This document shows, piece by piece, positions 47,971-60,954 of a stretch of DNA of 64,000 nt. The notes beneath the pieces were generated by a model. It saw only the letters and a list, made by a program, of their open reading frames with translations. It did no database searches and was not told the origin of the DNA. The stretch's first letter is position 1; every line of letters starts with the position of its first letter. Source of the DNA: Mnemiopsis leidyi. Taxonomy: Eukaryota; Ctenophora; Tentaculata; Lobata; Bolinopsidae. The DNA lies in the NCBI GenBank assembly GCA_000226015.1, contig JH157156.1, forward strand, positions 62,122-126,121, given 5' to 3'. Both the position numbers and the translations under genes were made by a program.

Positions 47971-50278
47971 AGCTGGTTGAATGAGAGCGAAGAGGTATAA
48001 TTAGAGCAGGGAAGCAGCTAAGTATCAGGTAGGGGACAAGCACGAAACAAAGACATGTCGCACAAGACTGGACATAAGGATGTCACGTGACCGAGCATAC
48101 AGTCTAGGATGTACTAGCTCTCAAATAGTGGGGTCGTTAGGGGCCATAGGGCCATTTAGAGGAATCATTGGGGTCTGTTATCAGGCCCGTTTTAAACAAA
48201 GTAGAAAATTACAGGTTAGCTTATTTTGACCTCGAAGAAAAGGAATTATTTTGAGAATTAAAGTTAAACAACAGCTTCACATGTAAATTATCAATGGGAT
48301 GGAACAAAGAGAAGAAGAGAGATAGAGATAAAGCCGTCCTGTGCAATGCTAGCAGGTGTGTATCCGTGTATTCACCTCACGGCTTGGGATAAACGTTCGG
48401 TTTTAAAGATATTGATTGGACAATTGTTTTTTAGTGACAATGTATCTACCGCGAGGATAGATACACATTCCTACAAATGTGACAGATTATCAAGACTATT
48501 GACGTGAGGACAGCCGGAAAGCCGATACCTAATATGTTCGCGCAGCGTTTTGCACGTGGACATTTTATTTGACAAAAGTGAACATTTTTTGGGAACATCA
48601 AATAAATTATGGGACAGAACGAGCTCCGTTGGTGCGATTCTATTTCCGCAGAAAACGATCACAATAGATATCATTAATCAGGCCAAATGAAAGGCCGAGC
48701 AAGGCCATCAATGATCAAACCGAATGGAAGAATGATTGTTGATCAAGGCCATCAAGCCAAATTGGAAGTAGGTCGCGAGGAAATCATTAGGGAATAATTG
48801 CAAGATTTGGACAAGATAGAACACCGCAAAGGGCGGATAAAGATTAACGACGAGTGAGCAGATGAATTGCTATTAGTTCAGGAATCGGGACCTCCCTTGT
48901 CCGTGATTTCATCTCAGTATTTCGTCTGTACAATAAAACTTGGTGAAAAACTGACAGTTACTATTAAGAGGTCAAAAGTTCAATTTTTTCCCGTCAAATG
49001 CCTTTTTGCGCCGAAGGCGCAAAAAGGCATTACTAAGGGTTAACGATCGAGGGGGTGATTGGAGTGTGTGTATACTAGGTTTATGTCGTGTGTGCGTTAC
49101 GTTCGTGCGCGCGCTACTTCTAGTTCTACTGTCGCTAAAGTTACATCCTAAAATGCTGCGCTCCATGGCAACAAAATCACATGATGCGGCACGCGGCGCG
49201 CGCAGGTATCTCGTCAGACTTCAGAGCAATGCTAAAGGTAGGCCTTGGCCTAAAATACTATTTCTTTTCCTAAATCAACGAAAGGAACATTTTGGGCGCT
49301 CGCTTACGCCACAAAACCCTCACGAGCCGCCCCGTGGTAGTACCACTGGTACTGACTACTGCTAAGTACATATTCCGATAACAAAAGCATACCTTCACTT
49401 TAACTTGCACATTTGAAATCTATACGGTAGGCCGCAGGGGAATGCGTGGCGCCGCGGCAAGCTCCCGCTCTGTACTTTCAATCCGACTACTGCCATGCCT
49501 ACTAGCAACGAATACCACCAGCAAATTAATGTGATCTCAATTCTGAGTTACAATGTATGATAAGATCGAAGATTGTATTTTATCTATCAGCCGCGTCCTG
49601 ATAGTCTTCTTACACAGCGGCTATGGCTTGGCTGATTCATTGAACTTTGCAATTACATCCTCATTCAGAATTGAATTAGTACGTGTTTACTTTTAATGTA
49701 ATTTATGAAGAGTCCGCAGTGTATCCTAAACTTCAAACTTATCCTAAATCAAAATGTCGATTAAGTAGGAGTCATGCATGAACGACAACGTTTTCTTTCA
49801 AATTTGTACTACTACTAGTGCAACAGAATTCTAATTCTATTTCTTTGGATACGATTATGATATGGAGGTTAGCTGGCATTTGACGGGAAATAAGCGGCCG
49901 CCGACACGAAAAAGCGGTCGCAATTCTTGTTTAAACTTAGGATGGGCTAGAAAACGGTTCCCCTTCAAACTAAATAAGTTAAATTCCTGCTTTCAGCATC
50001 CTTACAAGAACAAAAACATTACGAAAACAAAATGGGTGATTTATAAGAGCCAATGAGGGTTTCTCGATCCCTCGATACGAAGAAATACCTTACAGACCGA
50101 CAAGAGGAGAATACATTAAGATAAACCAGGTAGTAGAGAAATAGAAAGGTATAATTAGACGTGTGTATAATTAGCTTGAGCGGTCGTTGGCAGTAACAAC
50201 GCCCGGCTAGGAGCGCTCAGCTGACACATTTCGTCTTGGGAAAAGATTGATTGTTGTATGGAGTGTATGTACATGTGT

Positions 50279-50282
<4 letters not shown>
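47971..50282. other. GC-variable non-coding DNA, possible first exon near 49.15 kb
   Basis: A CpG-rich patch at 48990-49240 includes a perfect hairpin (48997-49031). It also has an ATG at about 49152 opening MLRSMATKSHDAARGARRY up to a donor gtaggc near 49238. This could be a first exon of a plus-strand gene, but no following exon was found. Confidence 0.3.
48997..49031. repeat. perfect 16-bp hairpin with 3-base loop
   Basis: AATGCCTTTTTGCGCC (48997-49012), loop gaa, then its exact reverse complement (49016-49031). The loop is unusually tight for an animal genomic palindrome. Confidence 0.85.
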
Positions 50283-50369
<87 letters not shown>

Positions 50370-50423
50370 TGTGTGTGTGTGTGTGTGTCGTGTGTGTGTG
50401 TAGTGTGNNNNNNNNNNGTGTGT
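50283..50423. repeat. (GT)n microsatellite with a 10-N gap
   Basis: A long gt run from 50283, interrupted by tagt and cgt variants, with Ns at 50408-50417. True length is probably not resolved. Confidence 0.95.
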
Positions 50424-51379
50424 GTTACGTGTGCTGCTGAGTGCAGATGGAAATGAGACAAGAGAATAGAGTGGGGTTTTGGTCGATAATAGTAGTATCC
50501 ATGGCCTGGTACCGAATCGATTGGATTCTACATCATATCATTGGGTTCCTCATCTTATCATGGATAATATGATATATTATGGACTTATCGCGCGCTTTGT
50601 TGCACGTGGCGAAAGTGCATAAATGGTAAATGGTTGCAGTCATTACTCATGACAAAATAATAAAAAACAATTGAAATGCAGGTATGTTGGATAAAGGGCA
50701 GAAAAAAACGATTCAATGTGCAAGCAGACCAAAAAAATGAATCCGAATAATTGGACGAGAAATATTCCGAGCACAAACGAGATACAAGTCTAAAGATACA
50801 GACAATTAAGCTAAAAACTTGATCTACAACCTGATTCGTTAAAAAAAGAGCTCTGCCACTCCCCTTCACGTTTCTACTCAGGGTAAGATAAAACTCTCAA
50901 CGCATGTTAATTACGCCACAGTCACATTCTCAACATACTCAAATACGCGTGCTATAAAGCTAAAAATACTCCAGCCAGTGACTTAACATCACAAATCAAC
51001 TGCCGACTGGATAAAACAATCACGTGACAGATTCCAATTCAGGCTATTTTGATGTCAGAATTTGTTCGCGCGACCCGGAAGCCTAAGCAAATATTGAGTC
51101 ACTGGCACATTATCACAAACACGCACATGGGAAAGTACGACCAACAAAACCGCGCATACCAACAACGCATTACTTTAGAGCTCACGAATAGAATTCTAGA
51201 ATTGCTTTGAAAACTCCCCTTTGACGCACAAAAGAGCGAGAAATATTGGAAAAAGTCGTTGTTAAGGCGTGAAATCTTGAAATTGAAGAATATGACATAA
51301 TCGGACGAGAAAAGTGTTTCAAAGTCGTACAAAGTAAAGATTGTGGGATCGGCCGTCAATTTTTGAATGGCAATATTAG

Positions 51380-51413
51380 CCAATCACAGGCTTTCAGCAA
51401 ATCACGTGATTGG
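51380..51413. promoter_or_regulatory. CCAAT plus palindromic E-box module, copy 1
   Basis: CCAAT at 51380-51384, then AATCACGTGATT with CACGTG at 51403-51408, then an inverted CCAAT (ATTGG) at 51409-51413. A matching module lies at 55219-55257. Confidence 0.4.
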
Positions 51414-52005
51414 TCATGGCTAACGTTACTACTGAAATTGCAATCCCTTTGCAGGGTTGTAGAACATGTACGTGCTACCGCGATATCACACTCATAACCA
51501 CCTAAGACCTGTAACCACCCAAGACCTCACTTAATTTAATCTTTTTAACGGTTAAATTGGGCAACCAGCAAAGTGCTTGGTTTTCACGATTCATTATCAT
51601 TATTCATTTATATTCCATTACTCAAACAACTCATGCCTACTTTTTTGTTAGACGACAGTTAACACTTAGACATCTCAATTCTCAACCCGATAAAGAGACA
51701 AAGTGCATCAAAAAGGGTGTGCGCACACTGAAATAATCAGGAAAAGGTTTGCATACCAGCACACGCTTAATTGGTATCGGAATAGGAAAATCTCCCAGTG
51801 TACACATGTGTAAACATTGCATAGTAATGTTCCAGCGCGACTAGGTGCAGTTGGGGTCAATACTGGTTCTACCCCGGCCTTGGAACTAATACACCAGGGT
51901 TCTCGCTTGTCTTCAGTAATCTATAGCAATACTCAAATGCAAGGCAGGTAATTTTATATTATGTGAATAACTTCGACATTACCACAAGCTTAGTATTGGT
52001 GGATT

Positions 52006-52170
52006 GTGACACACTTTGACAACATCATAGAAGAACACCTCCACACCTTAAAACGAAGCTTGGTGACACACTTTGACCACAACATAGAAGAACACCTCCA
52101 CACCTAAAAACATAGCCTTGTGACACACTTTGACCACAACGATGAAGAACACCTCCACACCTAAAAAGTA
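52006..52170. repeat. tandem repeat, about 58-bp unit, three copies
   Basis: Three adjacent copies share tgtgacacactttgacc and agaacacctccacacct, with small differences at the unit ends. Confidence 0.9.
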
Positions 52171-52522
52171 AAAACACAGCATGTTCGCACAGTGTTGAGA
52201 GGCAGGCCTATCCAACTGTTGACAAGCGGTAGAGAGCAAGTGAGAGAGACCACTTTGATGTCATGCAATTCTAAATGAGGACTGGGATAACGGAACACGG
52301 AATGGGGATATTGGAGAAGATTCCTTAAATATAGATAAGGATTAAGACTTGCTATAGTTGTGATAATCATAAAAACGTGCTTTATGATCATTCGGGTTTT
52401 GTGTGGAAAATTGTTCCAAAAATGAGAAGAAGAATCAGATGAAATAATAGACAAAGTACAATCTCTGATCAGGCCATCATGCCCAGGAAGATGTGTAAGA
52501 TGAGAATCCCGATAGTACACAC

Positions 52523-52869
52523 CTGTCTGACTTGCTCTTGGTGCGGCGATGATGGCTCCCCACTCCCAAGGTCCCGTTGTTCGAACAGCACTGAGGGGTA
52601 GAGCTGGTCGTCGTCCCCCCGGGCCCCGCCGGGGATGGCCCGTTCAAGCTGGGCGGGAGGGGTGGTAAGGGCCGCTTAGCATGGTCGTGATCTCGGTTTG
52701 GTTTCTTGAGGGTGAGCGAGAAGGTCCGTTTGAAGTCGAGACCCGAGCTGGAGGACTTGCGGTCCAGGGACTGGGACTTGCGGTCCCGTTCAGGAATGTT
52801 GAGAGAGTCCACGGAGACACGGTCAGGATCAACCGCACACTTGTTGACGAAAACGGAGGACCTCCGCAT
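52523..52869 (-). CDS. GC-rich first exon (115 codons), probable N-terminus of the kinase gene
   Basis: An ATG at 52869 opens MRRSSVFVNKCAVDPDRVSV. The exon continues with a Ser/Arg-rich segment (RDRKSQSLDRKSSSSG), FKRTFSLTLKKPNRD, a Pro-rich RPLPPLPPSLNGPSP (possible SH3 ligand), a Gly/Thr-rich linker and a basic end HHRRTKSKSDR at donor gtgtgt, phase 2. It is clearly GC-richer than its surroundings. Multiple RxxS and SP sites suggest a phosphorylated disordered region. Downstream on the same strand the phase-compatible exons 47269-47321 and 38928-39068 lead into the DYRK core, giving a 735-residue protein. Class 2 DYRKs have long disordered N-termini, which fits. The alternative is a separate unfinished gene. 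Its reality as a coding exon is more certain than its partner. Confidence 0.5.
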
Positions 52870-53019
52870 GACTAGCAGACTACTGTGACTAGAGATAAGG
52901 ATAAAAACGTGTGACTACAACTAAAGGACTACTCAACTGGGTGTACACATAGGGAAACAGTATGGTCTGGTAAGTACTGGCATCACACAGCAATTATTTA
53001 AAACACACGTGCTACCCTC

Positions 53020-53080
53020 CGTGACGTCACGGCCAATCAAAACCGAGATTTGGGTCATGTTGCTAGGAGGTGACCAATGG
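53020..53080. promoter_or_regulatory. CRE, CCAAT and X-box-like promoter cluster
   Basis: Perfect CRE TGACGTCA lies at 53022-53029, CCAAT at 53033-53037, GTTGCTAG...GGTGAC (X-box-like) from about 53059 and another CCAAT near 53074. It is 150-210 bases upstream of the minus-strand ATG at 52869, the expected place for its core promoter. The combination recalls the RFX-CREB-NF-Y composite module of animal promoters. Confidence 0.5.
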
Positions 53081-56000
53081 AGGCGCGAGCTGGTGATAGC
53101 ATGTGACGGAGGGGTTTTCAACACTTTGAGAACGACAGTTGAATTAGTGGCATGATATATGCGCTTTTCTAGCGCCCTGCCGTGGCAGCACATATATAGA
53201 TCCCGTAAAGTTTATCGTTTCCCTTTCCACCACTCGGTTGACCTAGATCCCGACCCGCTCCCAAAAAATATTGTGAACTCCATTTTTATCGCCAACTTGA
53301 CTGTCCCCATCTTTTGAATTTGATTGTCTTCCATCTGAAATTTCTCATACACTGCACTAACCTACGAAACAGTATGGAGGCGTTAAACAAGCGAAGAAAT
53401 ATTTTTGGCATAAAATATGCGCCAAAAGGCAGCTGCAGGTCGGCTGCGCGCGCTTCCTCCGAGCATGACTTTATTCCTGATCTAACGTACATGTACTGCG
53501 TGCCTTGTGGGGTGAATCACTAAAAATGATTTTTCCGGACGCTGTTATAAAGGGACAAGGAAAAACAAGGAGCTGAAAACAAAGGTTAGAAGCCTGAGAG
53601 TCTGGTTAATCATAGCGTGACGAGGGGCCGAAAGCCTGGATCAGACTACGGAAACCCAACAACTCAGTTAGACGGAGCTCCAGCGGACCGGACTGCTGCT
53701 TGCCAACTCTCCAACAATCCTCTTTAAAACCGAGGATAAGGAGCACGCCAGCCGCACACTGCACTTGTTACACTTGTAGCGGGCTGCCTGGGGTTCAGGG
53801 AAACAGCCGGAGTGAGGAGACAACGTCTGTTGCACTTCACTAGCTGAAACCGGAGAGGGAATTACGGAAGTGCAGTTTTAAAGGAGGGCGTGTTCTCGTT
53901 AAGGAGAACTTGTGTTCTTTTGTTAAAGAGAAAATGTGTTCTTGACGTGAGTTACTATATCTGATGGTGGATGATGCCTGATGGAGCACATCCACGAAGA
54001 TTTGAAACTCACAAAGACTGAGTTTCAAGTGATCGATCGTCATCTCTAGACTACCGAGTATCTAGCCAGAGATAAGTTGAAACACTTTGACAATTGTCAA
54101 TTAACGTTAAACTGAAGGCGTCGACAGAATTCGTCCGTGAACGTGTCCTTTGTAAATATTCTGATGACACATCATAATCATAGTAACATTATGTGCTATA
54201 TCGGCATGCTATCAGAACTCGTTATTGTTTTATTTCAAGAGCTATTAATAAAAACGTTCGCAGTATGAGAAGGCTTAGTTACAACTTGAAAATTGTTGGT
54301 GTTTTAACTTTAACAAGTGTATTAAGATTTGTTTAACGTGAATAGAAAACTCGATTGATTTTTAAAATATTTTAGTGGGACCTTTGAGTAGCACTGTAAC
54401 TTTCAACGTTAAGTGGAAATAAAAGTTCTGACCAACTGATTGAAACTTACTTTCCTATAAACAGATACAAAAGGAAGAAATAGAGAACTAAGAACTGTTT
54501 TCGTTGGGGGCGGGTCGTGTGACGGTGATTGACCGATGAGAAGCTTCAATGTATCAAAACAAATTAGCGACACCTCCCCACTCTGGAGTCTGAGGGAATT
54601 TGAAAGAACAAATTTCGGCAGAACAGTCTTTTCTTATTCGTGGCCAACGAAAATATCTGCGAAACTTTAGACAAAAAAGTTTTGATGAAAGTTTTAATAC
54701 GCTACGAAAATCATTAATTGCACTTTCACAAGCAAACATTGTATAAGTGGTTTATAAAATTTATCTTCAGATCAGGTCTTCAGCAGATATGTTTATCATC
54801 ACCTGGATTATCATACAGAACCCCACCCAGTGAAATCCATTTGTTGAGGCTTTAGATCAAGCTCAGACCAATAACGCAAATTAATTGAAATTTCGAACTA
54901 ACACAAATCTGATCTAAATTACGTTGATAAGCAAATGCATTTCAATCAAATAAACTTGCCTGGGTGAAAGAAAGAAGCAGTGGTATCTTGGCATGGAATC
55001 ACGTTAGATTGCACGTGTTCGAGAAAGTCAAACAACGTTAGTAACCCTGACGACGCTCAACATTGTCCAAGTCGAGTAACGTGATCAAGCTGAACCAGTC
55101 ACGTGGTCCGCTAGACCTGCATCGTGATCTGATAACCTCGCACCGTTACGTTCATGTAATTAATTAGCCTGACAAGTAAAAAGTCTCACTCTCCGCTTAT
55201 TCGACCTAAGGCCAACGACCAATCAGGGCCTTTAGCTCTAATCACGTGATTGCCAATCGACCTATGATGTGGCTCCATGGTCGACGGATCTACGGTGCTT
55301 TGGCGAGGTATATCACAGATTGTTCAGAAAGATCTCAAAGACATTCAGAAGACCCGCGCATTTCATCTCCAACACACATTAGCAGGAGGGGTGAGTACTG
55401 AGGATCTGTTCAGTAAGTCCCGACCAGCTGGATGAAGATTACAAGGTGGACAAACAGAGTGTACCTGGGTCGTCATGGTAACCGTGGGACGATGCGATCT
55501 CCATTCAATGAGAAGAGTTATTGTCACATGACCCTCAATCCAGCGCAATAAAGCTTACATAGTTAGTCTTATGCAAACATTTCTGTCATTTTGTCGGATC
55601 AAGTAGTGGGTAAAAACCATCAGGGCAAAAATAGGGGAGTTAATTACATAGTTTAATAGAGCACTAAAATCGACATTGCAGTATAAACAAGCTAAAGTTG
55701 TAAAATTTCGGTCTCTCTCTGTTGAGTTTTTTATTAAACGTTTTAGATCTTTTTAACAACCAAACATCCTAACAATAAAACCGAAAGACTGTAAGTTTTC
55801 ACCCATTAAACAGGCCAGTTACCAGCATATCAGCCGGAGAAAGTAGTAGCTGAACACCCCAGTATAAAGACGCAACACACGGTGCTAATGCACCGGAGAA
55901 CAATACCCAGCTCGATCCTGATGGAGGAGATATAACCCGATGGAGTGAGAGCTGGTGAGGGTGGAACGAGGAGTGAAGCCCCCAGAACAGACGTCACACA

Positions 56001-56494
56001 GCTGATAGCTAACAGAGTTCACGTAGTAAGGTAAAGAGCGGATCTCAGTGTTGTTCGCTTTGACGTAGGTAACTGTTTAGTTTATGGCTTGGTCAGCGAC
56101 AAATTCTGTTCTCTGTTTGCTTTTTCTTAGAAGATCCCAAGTAAAGTTAAGAACGGCGTGACCTGCTGAGCAATATTTGGTGGAGATTTTAAAGTTTAAG
56201 GTCTAGCCATTTCAATCTCTTTCGGTGAGAAAATCACACCAGAGATTTAAAATCTCACAATTTAGTAGCCTAGTGTAGGAGTATATGAGTTTATAAGTTG
56301 ACATTGTCAACTGTTGAAATGGGCATTTTCACTTGTTTACTTCGTCAAAATGACAGTGATATAAGGTAAACGAAGGAGAGCAAAACAAGTTAGAACTTAA
56401 ATTCAGAAACCGGTAGTGCGAAGACTTGCTGTTTTTACTCGAAATGAGGCATCATTTGCGTGTATTAAAAAGATAATAACTAACAGAACCGTTT
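53081..56494. other. non-coding upstream DNA
   Basis: No gene closed. A 49-codon plus-strand ORF begins with an ATG at about 53373 (MEALNKRRNIFGIKYAPKG) in GC-rich DNA and could be a short exon or a chance ORF. The segment 53600-53800 is GC-richer with no recognised RNA. A CCAAT/E-box module lies at 55219-55257. Confidence 0.4.
55219..55257. promoter_or_regulatory. CCAAT plus palindromic E-box module, copy 2
   Basis: CCAAT at 55219-55223, AATCACGTGATT with CACGTG at 55243-55248, and a further CCAAT at 55253-55257. CCAAT-to-E-box spacing is 24 against 23 in the copy at 51380. Confidence 0.4.
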
Positions 56495-56910
56495 GAAACT
56501 CAAATGAGGACTAAAAACTCTAATATGAAACTCAAATGAGGACAAAAAACTCTAATATGAAACTCAAATGAGGAACTAAAAACTCTAATATGAAACTTAA
56601 ATGAGGACTAAAAACTCTAATATGAAACTCAAATGAGGACTAAAAACTCTAATATGAAACTTAAATGAGGACTAAAAACTCTAATATGAAACTCAAATGA
56701 GGACTAAAAACTCAAATGAGGACTAAAAACTCTTATATAAAACTCAAATGAGGACTAAAACTCTAATATGAAACTCAAATGAGGACTAAAAACTCTAACA
56801 TAAAACTCAAATGAGGACTAAAACTCTAATATGAAACTCAAATGAGGACTAAAAACTCTAACATAAAACTCAAATGAGGACTAAAAACTCTAATATAGAA
56901 CTCAAATTTT
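56495..56910. repeat. minisatellite, about 32-bp unit, some 13 copies
   Basis: Head-to-tail units contain gaaactcaaatgaggac and taaaaactctaatat. Small length variants include one truncated unit near 56700. Confidence 0.95.
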
Positions 56911-59900
56911 ACACAGTACACGCTGGAGATCAAAGCCCAATCCATCCAGGTCCATTTGCTCATTTGTACTACCAAGCAAGGAATAATCTATGAACACAGA
57001 CCCTTAAATTTAATCTGTTAGACCCTACAATTTGTACAAAGTACCAGCCGAACGATACCGAGCAATTCAATCACAAAACACGGAGATAAATCGTATTGAA
57101 CAGTTTACTAAAGAGCAATATCTGTCCATCTATTTAAATGATGAAAAATGCAGATAGGAGCAGAGAGCAGTTAAAAGAAGCAGATAGGAGAAGAGAGGAG
57201 CATTGACTGAGTTGTGGAGAAATGTAGCACTGACCAAACATACACTGTGTCTAAACCAGGAAGGAGCCTTGTGGTACAGAATTGGTGTACTGTACACTGT
57301 ACAGTATAAAGCTATACCGTGTACTGCACATTGAACTTTACCTTGCTTCATACATTGTACACCACAACGTACAGTAATCAGTGTTTAAGTGTACAATTAT
57401 ACAATACAGTGTACACTGTACATTATACACTGACATTTATCCTGCTACAGTCGAGTACAACACGCATATACACAGGAGGTGGAACATCTACAAGACACTC
57501 CGTCTATGACGTATAAAAGAGCGGTAAAATCAGATATTGGTCCGGGCGGAGGCAGAAAATAAAATAGCGGGAGTAATTTCACTCTTACTGTGTACCGTGC
57601 GGATCGTAGTGTACTAACTTCAGCTGATGCAGTTTGTAATAGTTTCTAGCGCAGGGAATTCAGATGTTTACAAACATTTACCCTACAATCTTACAGCACA
57701 CGAGTATGTGTTATGGTATTTGTCCGAATGTACCGTACCCCTGGAGGGCATATCAACAAGACTGGTGTTACATCTGTAAAAAGCATCAAAAGTTTTGTTT
57801 CAGTCACTAACCGATGAGAATGAAGCTACATCTTGTCTGACTTTGTCCGACCCTCATTCGAAGCGAGGGTGCGCGCTGCTGTACAAAGCTACATCCGACT
57901 TATCTCTTCCTCTTTTCTTCCTCACATTTATCGGTTTTGGGAAAGCACCGAGAAAGCAGTTTAACTACAGCAGAAACAAATTACTGCGGTTCCCAGTACA
58001 CTCGGGTCCTGCCTCCTAAAGGAGAGATGGGTATATTATGTATATCAACTGGGAGGCGAGGCCAATATGAATGTAAATTATTAACGGATATAAACAACCG
58101 TGTGCAGCCTGGCTCTAATAATCAAGATTATAGCTATGTTTTTCCTACTTCAACTGCACCTTATCAAACCATCATGGGCAAGTTTACGAGAGAAATCACC
58201 AAAATTTCAGCACGAATTGGGATAACAGTGCAAGAAAACATGCTGCGATGCGACAGTCACGTATTTGAGCTTCACCGAAAGTTAAAGTATCACACTCACG
58301 TGCTTGTTTTCTAGAGAAATTATGTAGAAAGACGAGTATCAAGAGATTTAAAGGTTCCGGATAGTGACATTAGGAGTTTGTCTTTGTAACTTGAAACTTT
58401 CAGACAACAACTTTTTGGATTAAAGCTGATTCGACTTACTTTTTAGAGAAGCAGGAGACCAATTTAACAGTTCAGTTCTTTGGTAAATCCCCGATCAGAC
58501 CATGAACTACCTATCGTCTCTTGAAAGTAGCCCATCTGCAGAGATAAAACTGGGGAAAATATGGAAATTATAAAAGTGTTCAGGGGATTCAGGATCTAAA
58601 TTGTAATTATAACTTATATACAGAAATTGCTCGTGAGATAAGATATCTGATGTCTTTCACATTGTATCAACGTACTACCTAGGATTTTCTCTGAGTAAAT
58701 GGATCAACTATAGTTGTTTTGTTTACGACCAGTATTTTGTTTGTCCAAATTCATTCCACATCAATGAGAACCTTATGCGAGTCAATTTTCCTTTCAATGC
58801 TATAACCACTGCCTTTACCTGCTTACTTTATTAAGTTTGATCTTATATTCGCAAGCTCGATAATGCTATGTAGCTATATAAGCTGTATAAGTGACTAATT
58901 ATATGTAGTCACATGGTTAACAGCACAGTACGGACTGTTATACGTACTCACGTGTATACGACACAAAACATGCTGGCTCATTACAGTGTTTGCGCGCCTT
59001 CCAAACTCAACTTATCTGAGTGTGACCGTCGTTACGAATGTGCCCTATTTATTAAGTTAAACTTACATTGCTGAAGCTCAGACGTTTTGTGTAAATTTCA
59101 AATTTGCCTTAACGTAATTGACGAAGCAAAACGTAATATGTGTTGATTCATCCCTCGACAAAAAAGCTAATATTTTCGGATTTTACCGCTGCCTCTCAGT
59201 TAACTTTTTACTTTTGTTTCCACGTAATGAATTTAAAGCACTCTCCCCTGTAATATGATATTTGTTGTACACTTCTACTTATCCCAAATTTTCGGTTGTG
59301 TAATGAGTGCAAGTTGTTGAATGTTGCTGCTTGAATCGTTTGGTCCGTCGAGGAAGTATCTAGCAAGGCGCTATACTTGATGGTCCCAGCACCTCTGTAG
59401 TTATGACTCCCTAGATTACAGCAAATATTCATTGCAGCAAATATACATTGCTCGCAGAATGACATTCTCAAAAGTTTCGTCCATTTCCAGGAATTTCGAC
59501 TGTAACAATTAACAATGGCCAGCTGCATCCCCGAAATAAGGTCTAAGGCGTGATATTTAGCAAATCAACTTTCTCATGAACTAGAAATCAAATCTTTGAA
59601 GAAATTCGTAACAGTGAATATTGTCGAGTAACAAAGGTCGCGGCTTCACTAACCAGATCTTACTAAGATAATGATATTGTGGACGTTAGAATTTTGTGAA
59701 TTAAAGGATGTTGAGTTGAAATTAACACCGAAAATCATCTAATTGTCACACTGCACCTGGATGTAGTATAAAATCAGTTAGCTTATTGAACGAAGCCGTC
59801 TTTTTGCTCCGTTAGTGGTTTCATTGCCTTGGTCAACGGCACAATGGGGGGTTTACTGTCCCGCCTCCTTAGCTTATTTTCAATGAATCACATACACCGA

Positions 59901-60147
59901 GCTTTCAGCTATACAATAAGTCATGAGTTTTTCATCGAACAATTTTCAGCTTCTTTCGCTTTTTTCACGGTTCACCAAGAATCAGATCCCGTTCATTGGT
60001 GGCCCGAATAAAAGTATCTTGTTAGTTTAATATCGGAGAGAGTTTAATTAAGGTTCTACTGATGAAATAGAAAATTAGACAATATTTTGTCAGTATTTCG
60101 TCAAGTAATCCCCACTAACTCTAACACCCTAAAACACAGACAAGAAA
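56911..60147. other. intergenic DNA upstream of the CIA30 gene
   Basis: No supported gene. The 57290-57430 segment is dense in gtac/tgtacac palindromes. A 125-codon ORF at 57937-58314 has no splice or family support and mixed composition. Confidence 0.4.
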
Positions 60148-60954
60148 ATGGCAAGTCCAGCTCTTTTCCTGAGTGGCATCCTAGCAGTATCCACCCTAGC
60201 AATACCCACACAGGACCCTTTTCTCTTCGACTTTACCACCTGCTCCCAGTCTGACATTGACACATGGCAGGAGGTGAGCGATACAGTCAGGACAGTAGGA
60301 ATGTCTAAAGCTGTGCTGGCGTTACAGACAACGCGCGTCTTTCAGAGAGCCGTCATGTTTGCTGTTATCAATCCTCAACCTAATGGAGCTGGATTCGCAG
60401 GTCAACACATAATATATATTTTAACGTTTTCTTTTTCTTAACTCCAGCAAAGAGCAATTTAGGTCAGTCAAGATTTAATCAACATCAGGTTAAAGAAGAA
60501 GACAATTCCAATTTCAGAATTACGCATACCTCAAATAGATCACATGAGTAACTCCTCCAATAAAAATGAAACATCTCCAGGTATGCAGACAGCGATGCCG
60601 AGGAGTGCAGCAAGTCACGTGACCAGCACAGGACTTAGACTCCAGGTGCGAGGTCAGGGCGAGCTACAGTACTGGAAAGTGGTTCTCACCGGCAAGGACC
60701 AGGTCGGAACAAACCGTACAGACTACGAACAGAAGTTCAAACTGCAGAAAATTTCGAACAGAGAGTTTGAGACGGTCGACCTGGACTTTTCCAAGTTTGG
60801 GGCGTACAGACGAGGTAAACCGGTGAAGGACGCTCCTCCTCTCGACTTGGCGAACACCCGAACTTTCGGGTTTCAAACGTTCGGGGGAGTTTACGATGGG
60901 TACAAGCAGAAGGGAACCGGGTCGTTGGAGATCGATTCTGTAGAGTTTTATTAG
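60148..60954 (+). CDS. secreted CIA30-domain protein, two exons, 208 aa
   Basis: Exons 60148-60400 and 60581-60954 join in phase 1 (donor gtcaac, acceptor atctccag), giving 627 nt with a TAG. Residues 1-20 (MASPALFLSGILAVSTLA) form a signal peptide. A CIA30/NDUFAF1-like beta-sandwich fills the rest: LFDFTTCSQSDIDTWQEVSD at the start, then GFAGMQT across the splice, TGLRLQVRGQG, YWKVVLTGKD, DLDFSKFGAYRRG and a C-terminal FGFQTFGGVYDG...GSLEIDSVEFY. Mitochondrial NDUFAF1 uses this fold as a complex I assembly factor. Here the leader looks secretory, so an extracellular or ER role, perhaps carbohydrate binding as proposed for related galactose-binding-like folds, is inferred. Length is short for NDUFAF1. 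The splice is supported by the uninterrupted GAGFAGM motif, and the exon 1 read-through to 60441 is intron. Confidence 0.88.

Larger units (their letters stand above)
50424..52522. other. non-coding stretch (putative kinase intron 1)
   Basis: No supported exon. It carries a CCAAT/E-box module at 51380-51413 and a 58-bp tandem repeat at 52006-52170. Confidence 0.45.

Noticed and set aside
50207-50461. His-Thr or Val-Cys repeat ORFs
   Set aside because: Translations of the (GT)n microsatellite.
57937-58314. 125-codon plus-strand ORF
   Set aside because: Mixed composition, no splice sites or motif; a chance ORF is likelier.
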